Origin: Trochalopteron elliotii
Taxonomy: Eukaryota > Chordata > Aves > Passeriformes > Leiothrichidae
Direction of reading: 5' to 3'
NCBI GenBank assembly: GCA_024734555.1
Contig: JANPWX010000081.1
Coordinates: 1,638,301-1,702,300 of the forward strand
DNA: 64,000 nucleotides
Shown here: one piece after another, positions 36,443-50,100 of the stretch
How positions within the stretch are numbered: position 1 is the first letter of the stretch
Layout of the letters: each line of letters starts with the position of its first letter
The notes under the pieces: model-generated
Told to the model about the DNA's origin: nothing
Databases searched by the model: none
The model's input: the letters and a program-made list of their open reading frames with translations, nothing else
Made by a program: the position numbers and the translations under genes

Positions 36443-39400
36443 CCACTTCTAGTGTGTCTCCAGTAAAATTATTTATCCCTTTCCCTAAGCATCCATCCCC
36501 ACAGCATCTAAAGTGCAGATCAATCACATTATAGGGAAATGAGCTTCTTGTTCTCTTTAAGAATGTATCTAAGTGACTTTGTAACTGTTGGGTAAATGGA
36601 TGGAGCTTTTGGTTTGTCTGTAATATCCATTTGGATACAATCTCTGCAATTTTTTTTGGATTTTTTTACCAGCTCTATGCCAATAGGACATGATTCTGCT
36701 GTTGAGGTAATGTGCTTGTAATAATCTAAAATGCTACTTTATAACAGATGTGTGGAAATGTCCATTATGTTATACATGTAGTTTGCCATTCAAGGACAAA
36801 AAGGGCAATTCAACATAGTATGAAATGACAGCTATTAAGAGGGTAACAGATGAGACAGTAAAATGAAGCTTGTACTTACTTGAGACAGTAATTTGAAGAA
36901 TTTTTTCAAGAAAATTCTACAGATTGAGTTGGTCATCATAAAACTCAGAGCTGGAGTAATAGGATGTAACCTCAGAGTTTTGAACTTAGCTGCTGTTTTG
37001 CAAGGACAATGTGAAATTTGAGAAGGGAAGAAAATCCATTTTAGGAATTTGGATTAAACCCTTTGAAATAACCCCATAAACTAGATGGTTTAGAGTCAAT
37101 ATGGCTGGATCTCAAGAAAATATGTATATGGCAAAAGAACATTCAACAGCAAGTGGTGAAGCTAAATTATGAGTACTACATAGTGACATCAGATTTGGAC
37201 CTGGTTAAACACTGGCTTCACTGAAACTCTTAAATTTCTGCTATTTACCATTCCATCAGCCTCCAGAAACCCAGAGCCACTGAACCTCTCAACTCCTCTG
37301 TGACCATGATCTGTTCAGTACCCCAGAGAAATAAAGAGCTGCCAGCCTGGATTTTACTCCTTTCTATATTTGGTCACTTTGCTATTACCTCCTTACTAAA
37401 ATGCCAAAACCAGACATTTTGCTGTCTCCAGCTAAACACACTTTATATCTAGTGAGAGACTTTGACTCATATTTGAGTTCTGCCTTGGGGGAATCAGAAG
37501 CTTAAACGTGGCAAAATCTTGGCCTGTGATGCAAACCAGGTCCGGGGGTGTTTGCTCAGTGTTCCATGGCCATCGGTGTCTCTGGCAGTCCTGGGTGAGG
37601 TTTCACCTCATTTCTTGTGTGGAGTCAGTGAGGGACAGAAATGTTGATGTCACTGTCAGCAACATGATGGCAGCAAGCACTGGAGCTCTGAACTCCATCC
37701 TGTGGGCAAGGCTCTGCTCTGGATCTCTGTCCCCTCAGGTGGGGTCAAACGCTGATGGCTGAAACCCACGGGTGTTTCTCCCTGTGCTGCTAAAAGCATT
37801 CAGCTGCACATGCAGAACTATTCAGTGTGTGTGGAGTGTGCTCACCCATTGCCACTCTGAAGATGTGCCAGTTCTTTGGTGTATGAAATGGAAAGTGACA
37901 GTAGGTTATAAAATTGTGATGGATGATTTAGGTGGCTGTATTCAGCTGTAAGCAATAAATGCTGAGCTCGACAGAAACTACTAAAGGCAAAACTGCAAGT
38001 CATTTACTAGCAATTTAAAGCACATGAGATTTGTAATGCATGAGGCCCTCAGGCCCATCACTTCTCTCCAGTAATGGGAAACAATATTTTGGTGAAAAAT
38101 GGCATGTTTAGTTTCAACTTTGTGCTGCAAAATATACGGGTAGCCTAGTTTTCTTCATTTCCAAGGGTGGTAGCTATTTACATCTTATTCAGACTGCAAG
38201 TTTATCTTCAAAAAAATTGGCAATATTAATATTCCTTGAATGAGTTTTGATATGAAGGAAAATCAATACTTTAGAATAACTAAAACTGCAGTTTTAAAAC
38301 TTCTGGTTTAAGTGATTTACATTTCATCTTATGTTTGATAAACTTGTGTGAGATTAACTCCATAGTGAGCCAATACAGCTATCCTTTGAAGGTAAAAATG
38401 AAAATGTCATCTATTTCTGCACACATACCAACACAGTTAAGTAGCTGAAATACTAATTCTCATTTAGAAGGTTAGTGGTGGGTGAAGGGTTGCTAGCATG
38501 AAGCTGGGTACTGAAATATCACATATTTGGTGTGACAGAGATAAACACCCTCCAGCTGGGGGCTTATGCTGAAGTTTTCCTAACATACCAATTTTTAAGT
38601 TCATGAGACAACCTTCAAAATGCGGTTCCATTTTGAACAGTGAGCATGTGAAAATGGTGCAGTGAATGTCACTGTGGGTTTGGAGGACCTGGAATTCCAG
38701 TAAAATCCATGACTTTGTTTTCCAAGTATGTGGTGTGACCTAAGCAGTGGAAGGCACAATAAGCCTGCCATTTACACAGTCTGAGACAAAAGACACTTCC
38801 ACTCATCAGAGCTAATTGGGTTATGCCACTTTTCCTAGGGTTATGTTTAACATGGTCATGTTATCTGAACTCCTGAGTTACGACCTCTCCTCTGTCAAAG
38901 GCTTAGATGGTAGGTGAGTTCTGCAAACAGCATGATGGTGACCTAAGGACTACAAATTCTCCCCTCGTTAGCAAGGATCTGGTGTCTGGTTTCTCCTATA
39001 GTATCAATAGCTGAGCAACAGTCTACTGATAATCCAAGAAGGAGATGGATGATTTGTCTTGGCTGGGTCTGAGTGCTGTCCTAAATATCCCAACTTCTGT
39101 GTGTTCCTGTGTCAGCTCTGCTGTGATCACACATCTCCTTGTGTGCACCTTTGCAGAAAGGACTGTGCTAGTTATAGAGCAGCTGTTGCAAACATCCCAA
39201 ATTCCAGAGGTAGTACAAATGTCCTGAAATACTTCTTCTGGATAGGTAAATGAAAATTGCTTCCATTCATCTGTTTGCTAATGAAGATTAAAGCCCAGTA
39301 GCAAGCAATGAAATTATGATTCCAATTTTTTTTTTCCAAACGTCTAGTTAAGAATTTCCTTTACTGAAAACGTAAACTTTTTTATTTATCACAACTAAAC

Positions 39401-40520
39401 TCTAAAAAGTTTTCTATCCAGAAAGGCAAGTTACTTGACACTACAAATCCGTAGATTGGCAGCATGAGGCAGGAGGGAGGAAGTTAAAGCTATGAACTAG
39501 ATATTTATGCTTTTATCATGAATTTATTGAAACCATGGTAATACATTAACCATTTCTATTCCATCGGTGAAACCCCTCCTAACTTGATCAATAAAAAGGA
39601 TGAAGATGAAAGGAAAGTAGTAAAAGTGCTTTCTGTCTAGTGGCAGTGTACATACCCACTTAAAATCAATTACCTATACAAGGAGCTATAACTACTGAGA
39701 GACGGTTTTCATGTCCTACAATGGCTTTTCCCCCATATTATTCAATTGGAATTAAAAAACATCAAAATCACAAAAGCTTTCAAGATCGAAAACCTCAAGG
39801 TAAATCAGATCAGCCAAAACTTTTCACGGTAGTTTCTGAGGGGATCTTTTTAAAGTTTTGTTTCCATTTTTAAACAAAACTTCCATTTGTTTTTCCAGCA
39901 AAAGGTTCACCTTTTAAAAGGTTGTGTTGGACTTTTTTCATCTGGAGTAATTTAGGAGTGGCAAAATGTTTAGATAATTAAACCAAAAAAAAAAAAAGAT
40001 TGAATAATGAGAGAATAAAATTATTTTGGATAGCCTTGGTGACGACATGAAGGATTTTTGATAGCCAAAACTTCTTTAAAAGAAGCAGTTTCAGTAATCA
40101 GGTTTTATGGCAATGGGTGTGAAAATTTTACAGGACTGCTAGAGAGGAGGCTGATGTAGAAATTGCATGAGATGTGGATCTTCAGAGGTTAGGGATGTCC
40201 AGAAAGGGCAGATATCACAAATATATAGAAGAAAATGAAAAGATTTAGGCACGTTCATGCCGTGAGGAAGAACAAGATATGGATGTGTTTATAGTTGCTT
40301 TCCTTCTTTCACACACAAGTGATTGCCATCATTCAAAGTGTTTTTTCCCATGTGTGGGTGCAGAAAACAAGTGATATTTTCATCCATTTCTCCTACTTCT
40401 GACTTCCTCATTTTTAGATCAATCTACACAGTCAAATCTTTGAAGACGTAAAGCAATTTTCTTTTGACTTCTTTAATGTAATTTCCCCTTTTACTGTCCC
40501 CACATCTAAGCACTGTGGAC

Positions 40521-40552
40521 CATTTTTCATTTTTTCTTTTCCCCCCCCCCCC
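40521..40552 (+). repeat. Polypyrimidine tract ending in C12
   Basis: A run of T and C interrupted by only two A residues, ending in twelve uninterrupted C residues (40541-40552). Confidence 0.85.
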
Positions 40553-42168
40553 ATATTTTACGAGCGGTGTCTACATTTTAAATCAAAGAGATTGGATCCT
40601 GGGATACTAGAGATCACTATTCTTCCAAATTTGTACTTCAGAGGAAGTTCAGAAAAAGGAAAGGATTTGCAATTTATGTTCAATAATTGGAATGGAGCAC
40701 CTGCCAGGGCAGAATATTAGATTGTTTCATATAGTGACAAATGATGACACACTGATATCCAATGACTCTTGTAATGTAAATTGATTTCAGATTACTGTGG
40801 AGTCTCTCTTTAGCTGACAGTGATTGTGCACTGTGAGGAAGAGTTAGTGTGCTCTAAATCCATGGGTTTTTACTCTATGTGTTTAGGGGCTTCAGTAGCA
40901 TGGTTTTAATGAAGGCTGTTGAAGCTGTGACCATACAGAATTTATTTTGAATAAAAATCTTTTCCATACCAGGAGACTTCTTTTTTGTTTCTCCCCATAA
41001 GCGATATGGCCACAGTAGTTAGTTACTGTCATTTCACACTCTAGAGCCTGCTGAGAGATAAGTCACATTTTTCTTGCCTCTTTCTCTGGACTTCTGCCTG
41101 AAGTCTTTCTTCCGTGGAACACTCTATTACAAGTTGCTCAGAAACAGCAGGGAAGGAGCCAAAAGATGCAGTGCCCAAAGAGCAGGGACCTGTGAGTGTG
41201 TGCGTGTTTAAAATGTACCTGGTGTTCAGATGAAATTGTGGCATGGACAGGAACATTTCTGCGAGTGTTTAGACCCAGAGAGATTGTGGTAGTTATTTAT
41301 CATATTATGTCAATCTATTACAAGCTTCCTGTTATAATGGTTTGGTTTAAAACCAAAAGAAGATCCAGATTGTGATTTAAAGGATTTTTTTAAACAACAA
41401 TAAAGGTAATAACTTTCACGGAACAGAAAATTTTTAGATCTATTTCTCCAAATTCTGTTTTTGTAGGATAGATATCTCCTTCTTCTTTGAATTTTATTAA
41501 TGACAGCAGGTCTCAAGATTAATGGTGCCTGTTTTCAGGAATGTTGTCATATGTGAATAGTATTTGAGTAGACTCTTATCTTTCAGGGTGGGATGGGAAG
41601 ATAGACGAGGATTAAATATGTTTTTATAACATTTTTGTCAGTCATTTAAAATGTTTCACACTTTAATAAAGGGCACATTAAATGCAGATATACTTATAAT
41701 CTAAAGACTTATCCCATAGTCATCAAAAGCCAGAACTGTACAATTTAAATATTTCAGAGTAAATTGCATGTAAGCATATTGTGTCTTATTCTTTGCATGT
41801 ACAATTTCCATTTGTGTGTACATCTAAGCCTAATATTTTTTAAGTTCCTGCTTTTGGAATCTTTAAAATAGAAGATTTACTGTATTATGTAATTTATTCT
41901 TTTGCTGATAATTACTCTGCAATCAAGAAAAAAGAATATTAATAACTTAGAGATTTGGAGAGACTTTGTTATTGGCAAGGACAGACCCTTTTTATTATGA
42001 AAATCTGTGTTAGGTAAACCCATGCTTAAAATATGAAACTGTATTTCTCACTGTTTTCTTGGCCTGTACAACTTAAATATGGTTAATGAAAGAACACTGT
42101 GATCTACTTTATATTAGCTATTTAATTCTATATATTTGGATTACCTGAAATTCTTTTAATTAATCTTA

Positions 42169-42192
42169 TCATCATAAAAATCATCATAAAAA
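42169..42192 (+). repeat. 12-bp tandem duplication
   Basis: TCATCATAAAAA occurs twice in perfect tandem (42169-42180 and 42181-42192). Confidence 0.9.
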
Positions 42193-42655
42193 TGAACTTT
42201 TACCAAATATTTACCATTTATCCTTTTTGGAAAGATTGTGCTACTTTTTAATATTTAGATATGTGGTAGTTCTAAGACAGTAAATTATGCTTAAAAATTG
42301 TTTTTCATGATTATGTTCCCAGTATATGAATTCAAACTATAATGAAAAATTATGAAAATGCTCATGAATCAGAACTTTTGAGTAGGATTCAAAAATAGTT
42401 TGTTTTTTCTCACAGCACTGGAAATAGCCTGCAATTTTTTGTCAAATATACTATTCTATTGGATTAACTTTTTTTGGGTTTGTGTATAAAGTTCATTTAT
42501 TCTTAATTAGGCAATGGTCATGGTTATGAGTGAGATTGAGACTACTCTTGGAAAAATTTTAGAAACAAATCAAAGGATTTTTCCAGAAGTTAAAAATGAT
42601 TGAATTTGAAAAGTCTGAGGAAGTCTTAATTACAGAGAATCTCTGCTAGGAAAAT

Positions 42656-42727
42656 TCAAAAACAAAAACAAAAACAAAAACAAAACCAGAAACAAAAACA
42701 AAAACAAAAAAACAAACCCCAACCAAA
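42656..42727 (+). repeat. (AAAAAC)n A/C-rich tract
   Basis: About ten AAAAAC units, with an ACCAGAA interruption near 42685, followed by AAACCCCAACC-type sequence. Confidence 0.9.
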
Positions 42728-43463
42728 CCAAAAAACTTTGTTCAACCTAAAAAATCTGAATAAGGCAGTAAGAGCAGCTTTAATTTAAGCAAACACATGC
42801 ACCTGTGTACATACTTAATCTATTTCTATAATTTATAACCTTTTGATGAATTAGTTTTTTGATGAATGAGTTTAATGCCTGTAATAAGGACCACTACAAG
42901 AAAGGATAAAAATGTGATGTGGGTTTTCAGTAATTCTGTGGTATTGTTGCAACATTTATTACACCATCACTGAGATGTGGATGGAAATTAGCTTTTTCCC
43001 CTAGACGGTTTGAGACTAGTTCAATTTAGCTCTTAATTACTCACTTTCTATTGTAATGCGTGATTTTTACCTAATTTCTTTTATTTGTGTGAGTGCAGCA
43101 GAGAGAGGAGTGAAATGTTTAAAGGTAATCCATGTTCTTCACCACAGTGCTGAGTCAAAACCATGATCAGATATAAAACAAGAGTTCATTTCCAGAGTAT
43201 TTAGACTTGGTCAATGTGAAAGAGTGGTATCCCACATCTGAGGTTAATTGTGGCTGTTCAACAGTTTCAGCAGACCCCTGGGTCATCCTCACAGCACCTT
43301 GGAATGAGGAACTATCAGCTCCACATTTGTTTCAGTAAATTACTTCTGTTTATGTGAGATTATGTGAAAGTTCTGATATGTCCTGGGTTACCTCTGTGGT
43401 TACACTGACCACTTCTTTGTAAACTTGCTTTGTGGTTAAGACTTTTCTGATGAATCACAGGGC

Positions 43464-43495
43464 AGAATTCCCAGCATGGAATTCCCAGAATTCCC
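43464..43495. promoter_or_regulatory. Cluster of three GAATTCCC motifs (kappa-B-like)
   Basis: GAATTCCC occurs three times within 32 bases: at about 43465, in TGGAATTCCC near 43478, and in CAGAATTCCCAA near 43488. The middle one fits the NF-kappa-B/Rel pattern GGRNNYYCC-type when read GGAATTCCC. Use as binding sites is inference; a small local duplication would explain the spacing. Confidence 0.25.
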
Positions 43496-43557
43496 AAGTG
43501 CCTGGGACATTTCTTCAACCCACCTCCTGTAATATGAACTCAAAGTGCTCTGTACAT

Positions 43558-43730
43558 AAAAAAAAAAACCAAAAAAAACAAAAAAAAAAAAAACAAAAAC
43601 AAAAACAACAACACAAAAACACCCAAACACACACGAAAAAACAATACAAACCCAACAAAAAGCCCCAAACAAACGAAAACCAGACCAAAACACCAAATAC
43701 CAAAAACACCAAAAACCAACTAAGCAAACT
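43558..43730 (+). repeat. Long A/C-only tract
   Basis: About 170 bases made almost entirely of A and C on the plus strand, grading from poly(A) with C interruptions to ACACCAAAAAC-type units. The open frames across it, rich in K, N, Q and T, are produced by the absence of T and G. Confidence 0.9.
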
Positions 43731-44153
43731 GTAAACTATGATTCTATCTCATATAGTGTGGGTACAGCAGGTATTAGTCATTCATGAGGATTAGTACCCT
43801 TTTTGAGACCATTACATCTGAATGACAGAGGTGCATGGAATATGGCAGAAAATAATTTCTTATTTGAAATTCAAGTCAAACTCTAAACAAACTGTCATCT
43901 CTATGGTTCAGAAGATTTTAACACCTTTTGTCTATTCTTGTGACACTTACAAGCAATTCTCCTGGCTTTATGTAGAATAGAAGTGCTAAAACAAAGGTCA
44001 AAATGACCTCAACTTATGATGCTGAAAGCACAGTAACCTGGATAGAAAATGTCCTGGGATGGTATATTTTGTTCCAGGCCTAAGGATTCATATTCCATTT
44101 TAGTTTGATACACCACCAAAAAATTTTTATGGAGTATTTTGTGTTATAAATGG

Positions 44154-44181
44154 TAACAGATAAACTTCTGTTTATCTGTTA
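44154..44181. repeat. Perfect 12-bp inverted repeat, 4-base loop
   Basis: TAACAGATAAAC, loop TTCT, then GTTTATCTGTTA. The arms are exact complements, so a stable small hairpin is possible. Confidence 0.9.
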
Positions 44182-47044
44182 AAATTTTTACATGAAACAT
44201 CTGTTTACTATAAAAATTGTTTCATCTGGGGAGATATTTTGCCCAGAAAAAAATCAGGAAAGATCTACAGAAAATTTCTTGACATGTGGTCTTTCCAAGT
44301 TCTTGGGTTCAGTCTGTTGTTTTCAGAATACGGAGAAGTCAAATAAAATCCATGCAGGCTCCTCCATGATTTTAGGCTCTGTGTAATTCAATGTCCACAC
44401 TGCTTTTCATTGTCACAAGACAACAGTGACCACACAAACATGCAAACTGTCACAGGTCACTCAGATGGCAGAGTTCAAAAGAAATTTGAACTCACAGGAG
44501 GTAGATTAACCTGAGTCTAAGGGACTTATCCTATAAAGTGTTGGGTTGTGTTTACACATCTCACCCTTGGACAGAACTCAAGTATCTGGAGATGCAATAT
44601 CTCTCCCTTCCTCCTTGCTGTAAAAAATGACATTTGCATCAGGATAGGAATGAACAATTTAGATATTAATTATTTAGGGATATTTAGGAATCTTAAAACA
44701 TTAAAGAAGTCTGTTCTCACAATAATTAGCACAGTTCAACTCTTGTGAATTGAATCTGCCAAGGATCAATACTCGGCTAAGAAATGAGTGCACTTTTTAC
44801 GGTTGAAATTAAATAACCTTTTAGGAATATTTGGTATAACAATGATGTCATGCATTGTCTCATTTTGGAGAAGCCAACTATGTCTTTCAGCACAAAATAA
44901 TAAATTGCATTTCCTTTCCAGATTTTTAATCCCTTTTGAAAAATCCTTCCTTTTCAGGATGGATCATTTCCCTAAATTAAATAAATTAGAGTAAGAAGTA
45001 TTGAAAAACTTTTTGAAAATCGAAAAAACACCTGTCTTGATATTTTCTACCCTTCTTAACCAAAGTTCATCTGAATTCACGAATAATTTTGCATCTTTCT
45101 TCCTTTCTATAACTGGACATTGAAAAAAATCATCTTTGTCAAGGCAAAGTGAACTATGTAAAAGCTTTGTGCACATCTGAGGAAGCAGGCATAGCCGTGG
45201 TCTATATAGCATTTTACTGGGAATTCGATTCCTTGCCATCTCCTGAGTACCTGGGACTGTCACAATTCTAAATGAGAGCAAATGAACCCTGTTTAGGCTG
45301 TCTCTGTTTGCAAATGAGTCTATAGTGGGTATTTCTGCCTTTTACTGTCTCCAGTTTCTTCCATTTATAAAGAAGTTTCCCTTTCTACCAACAGGATTAC
45401 AAATTTCAGTATATTTTTATCATCATCCTTGAATAGCTCCAAGCAATTTATATGCATGAACCTTTTAATTGACTTAACATGCCTTTCTTAGGAGGATAAG
45501 AATTAGTTATGAAGCATTACTAAATAGGTCAATTCCCACGATGTTATAGTCTCTGGATAGTCCTCCATTTTATGCATAAAAAAGCAAAGGATTTTCTTAC
45601 CATATCCTTAGTGTGTAGAAACGTTATGTTTTCCGTGAAATCAGAAGAGGAAGACAGAATTATTATTTAAACTGAGTTATTACTCATACCTCCACAAGAA
45701 GATATAGATTGTATCCAGGCAAGCCACAGAGATTACTGGCAAAGCTGGCAAAGGAACCATTGCCCCAGTTGTTTTATCAAGTAGCTGGGAAGAGAATGGG
45801 AATACATATTTACTTCATGAGGGCAGATATTCCTGCTAAAACTCTCCCAAAGGGAGTATATTTCAATCTACCAATAAAGGGGATAAATTCTAGAGAATTT
45901 TATAGTGAATTAAAACTAATTATATAGTATTTAATCGAAAAGCATTTGTCTTGGCTTCTTTGCAAATTATACAACTTTCTTGGTGGTCATTTGGCTAGGC
46001 TCCAGTAAAACATACTGAGTATGTTAGAAGTATGAAAACTATATCCTGCATGAAGGATGTGGACTCAGTGGTCTGAAAGGTCTTTGCTGCAGCCATTTTG
46101 TTTCCATGACTACTTTTTGAATTAGAAGTGCTCATCCCCTAACACCAGAAATAAAATCCTCTCATGCAAGGTATGAGTTGATTTTGTTTCTCTCTCTTCA
46201 CAATTAGCCACTTCCTCCAGCTAAGACTTAATCATCCATCTTGGCTCTCGAAGCTGTTGTCATATTTCTTTTTTCCCAGTTCACCACACTGGTTTTTTGC
46301 CTGTGGTCATCACAACTGCATTTGGTGGGGAAGACAGGCAGCACTGGACTCTACTTGGTAACATGAGCCAGAAATACAAGAAGCACATCAGTAATTGTTG
46401 TGACCAGTGGAAATTATTCAGAGACCCATGAAGAAATGATTGTCAAAACCCCTTTGTTCTGGGTCCACATAAACACCCAGATTCCATTTCCCTACTGTCC
46501 ACCCATTATAAAAGACTCTAAAGTGATGCACCTTTGCATAGAAGGAGTTGTGTGGATTGAACTTATGCATTTATCTCACAGCAATAGGATCCTTAAATGG
46601 TTTTGTATTTCATTACACTGTTACAGCTGTTGAGCTGGGCAGTGGTAGTGATGAGGGTTATTTTGCCAGCCATGAACAGATGGAGCATTACAGTGCAAAA
46701 TGCTGTGGTGCTGTGAAGACTGTGGGTGAAATCCCAGACTAGGATGGCAGTTCTGCTGGAAGCCCAGATAGTTCTTCAGCAGTTGGTATCTCACAATATT
46801 TGTATCAGAAAAGTTGCCTGTACTATTAAAGAACACTGCAGGATACCTTAGGTGGTCTATACAAAGGCAGTATAGAAACACAAAATGCTATCCACAGAAG
46901 ATGTGAAACTAATCACTTTGTAAAAATAAAAAGATTTTTTTTTTTTTAGTGTGCTTTGGGGACCCAAATTTTCCAAGTGAATTGCAGAAACAGGAAAAAA
47001 TAGTGAAGCCAGGAAAAAATAGGAACGCACTTCATCATTGTAGG

Positions 47045-47107
47045 AAATTTGGACTTAATGGTTTTGGGAGAGCCCTTCCAATACAAAATATTCTATGATT
47101 CTATGAA
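47045..47107 (+). mobile_element. CR1 LINE 3' terminus (short)
   Basis: A plus-strand CR1 tail: TTTGGACTTAATGGTTTTGG and AGCCCTTCCAATACAAAATA correspond to the antisense of the same region in the 15318 copy, followed by the diagnostic terminal repeat ATTCTATGATTCTATGA. Only about 63 bases are recognisable, a strong 5' truncation. Confidence 0.82.
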
Positions 47108-50100
47108 CTAATAAAATATGGGAGACACACCTTTTCTATAGCATGGAAGTCAGAATGATTTTAATTAAAGGTGAACAGGACAAGTGTTTGTCCTAACATT
47201 GAGATGAATATTTGTAGTTCTTTATATCTTCGTATTTTCATCTTCTAGCAAATATGTCTCTAAACAATAAAACCCCCTCAGATTATAGTGTTAAGTTCCA
47301 AATTTATCACCATTACAATACCACTCACAAGAGTAATTATGCTTACAGGTTGTATTTTAAAAGATAGATTCAAATTGAACCTGAGCCATTAAGTAGCACC
47401 TGAACATCCACTTAGGAACATTTACGTATTTGTCTATCATATTTTTATATGTAACCTAAAATGTAGGTTAATGACATGCAATATCAGTATAAGACAGAGC
47501 AGTGACCAGCACCCATTTTAATTCCACATATATTCTCTAATACAATGAATTACCTTAAAAAATGTTTTCCCTGATTTGCATTTTTACTACTTTAGCTTTT
47601 TTTTTCATTTTACCTCTGCCTTTCTGGTACAAAAGCATCCCAAAAAGCACTATGTTTACTACAAGTTAGTAGTGAAAAGAAAAATAAGTAAAAAGATATC
47701 TGGGATGTTATAACTTAAACTGCAGAGATATTCCTAGTAGAAGCAGGAAGACTTCTAGAAAAAAAATTACATTTTTGGTGTGTAATGAGCATGGGAGAAA
47801 TCATTCCCTTCCCCCATGGAGGTTAAGATGCAATGCCCCCAGCCTATAAACAGTTATGTAAATGCTCAATTTGAAGCATATGAGTCATCTCAGAGCTTAC
47901 AGAGTGTTAAGCAGTTTCCTCACTGCAGAAGTGTAGCCTAGACAAGAGTGATAACAAGGGCTTAGCTAAGGTTTCACTACCAATTTGTTTAGAGCCCTTT
48001 CCAGTGCCTAGCCATTCTGATTTTATTTATTCTTTTCCTAATAAGTTGAAAGTAATATTGCCTTACAGATTATACTGAATTAAACTTGACCCCCTTTATA
48101 TAAACGCATTAATAAATATTCTCCTTTCTTCACACTTCTTCAAGTAGCCTGCCAAAAACAAATGACCTCTTTGAGGAACAGATGAAGAAATAGTGAACAA
48201 GGAAATGAGCAATCACAAATGTAACTAGTAGAGCTTGTTATCACAGTGACATTTACTGGCCTCCACCAGAAGGAGGTTCCATTGCAATTTAAATCCAATT
48301 TGCACTGAAGAAACATTGTTGTGGACCTACAGTAAGCAATGCATGCTACACTTATAATACCAATGGGATCCAGAATAAACAAGCTCTGGTACAGAAGCGG
48401 TGCAGATGATCCAATACAGCATTTCACAGCTGTGCTGCTTTCAGGATTTTAGCTATTATTTTCTGAATATTGTTTTCTGTGGGACATACTCAGGCCTAAC
48501 CATTCATTCAGTTGATCCTGGAGGGTCTCTGTTGTGGAATCTCATTGACTTGCTGCCCTTGTAGTTGAATTAAACTAAATAGAGGTTTAGAGGACAACTT
48601 TTTCTGAGCCCTGGTGGCAGGTAAATTGGAACAGCAAGTGGCAGTAAGTATCACAAAGTCCTACAGAACACATGCAATAGAGCTGGAACTGTACCTAAAT
48701 GTCAAGGTCAGTAATTTTTGGGAAAAGATAGTCTCAGCCACAACAAATGGGTTTCACAGCGTTTTGGTAAATCAAACATCTTAGATTTATAAGTCAGTAA
48801 AGATCACCAAGCTTACAAAGCCCTGGTCTTGAATACTGATAGTCTTGTGGGATGTTTCCTACCTGATCAATAGAGCTGGAAGTCTGAATTTCCTGTGGGC
48901 TACAATTGTCATCTTGGAAGATGCCTTCCTGTCCAACATGAGCAGTGTGTCAGTGGTCTTGGTGCATCCTGGCTCTTGCGGTGGTCAGTGCTGAGGCAAT
49001 CTACAAGTTACAGCCTTGAAAAGCTCAAGCTGGATTTTCAAGGACTGTGCTTTCAGGCAGAAAGACATATAGGACTTTTCAAGATCATTGATATGGAGCT
49101 TTCTAGCAGGAAAACCTTGGGATCCCCAGCCCCAAGTAATTTACTCCCCTTAAAAGAATTTTAAAACTCTGGGGAAATAGGTAGTCAAGGTCCAACTGGG
49201 TTGCCAAACTTCTTTCTACATCACTTGAGTTCAGATTCAGCAAGTTCTGGGAGAGATCCCAAAACCTTGTTTAGAAGGCCAGCCTTACTTTTGTGACTAT
49301 CCTGGTCTAACAGCTCTGAGGTGCTGATCTATTCAAATTAAATAAACTAGCAGACAGGAAAAAAAATCAATAAAATAAAACGGCAAATCTTTTTTATCAG
49401 AAATCCTGTCTCCTAGAAATCTCTGCTTTTCATACCACTATCTAAGCCACAGAAAATTAACTCTGTTGAACCCAGTGTGTCCAGTCTATGAATTATTCAT
49501 TTATGAGCAGTTGATAAATAAAACTGTAAAAATCCTATCAAAGGTGATTTAATTCCTGTATAACCTATTTAACAATTTGCCTTTGTAATTTTAAATAAAC
49601 TATTGGAGTTTTCATGTTCCCCCTTAGTGACAGGGTGAGCTAGTAGCTCTGCATTTTTTGTCTTTCTTAGTGAAAATCTTTGGGTTTGCAGTTCTTTACA
49701 CAAACAAGAGCTCATCTGCAATATCTCCTATGGCACCAAGATAAGTTTTTATTCATAAAAGTGACATTTGAGTAACTAATAGCTTTTTAATAGAAATACC
49801 TCTACAATGAATATAGAAAGCAGAGTTTTTTCCCTTCTAAGTCTTCATTTATGCAGAAAATGTCATGTCAACCTTTTTCTTCTGCCTTTTCGACAAATGC
49901 TCTTTTCAAACTTAAATTTCATATTCATTTTAATGTGTAACATGTGCTAATCATATTAGGAATGATTCATTTTATTCAGAATGGCAAACTGTTCCTCTTA
50001 GCTATTTTTTATTAGTAATGCAACTCCTAAACTTACAGCAGAAGAATCTTTCTCAAGGATGAAGTAAAGTGGCTGCTCTCAGCTAGTTCTCCTACATCTT

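Larger units (their letters stand above)
34883..47044. other. Unannotated intergenic or intronic DNA
   Basis: No recognised gene or transposon. It contains the ATTA-rich block 36283-36442, a moderately GC-richer patch at about 37500-37800 with no recognised domain, a C12 run, A/C-rich tracts at 42656-42727 and 43558-43730, a GAATTCCC cluster and the 44154-44181 hairpin. Confidence 0.6.

Noticed and set aside
43432..43734. K/N/Q/T-rich 100-codon frame and its minus-strand F/C/V-rich shadows
   Set aside because: Produced by the A/C-only tract, which contains no stop codons by composition.
45709..45927. 72-codon plus frame with basic, protein-like sequence
   Set aside because: No match to a family I know, no clear splice acceptor, and no adjoining coding sequence.
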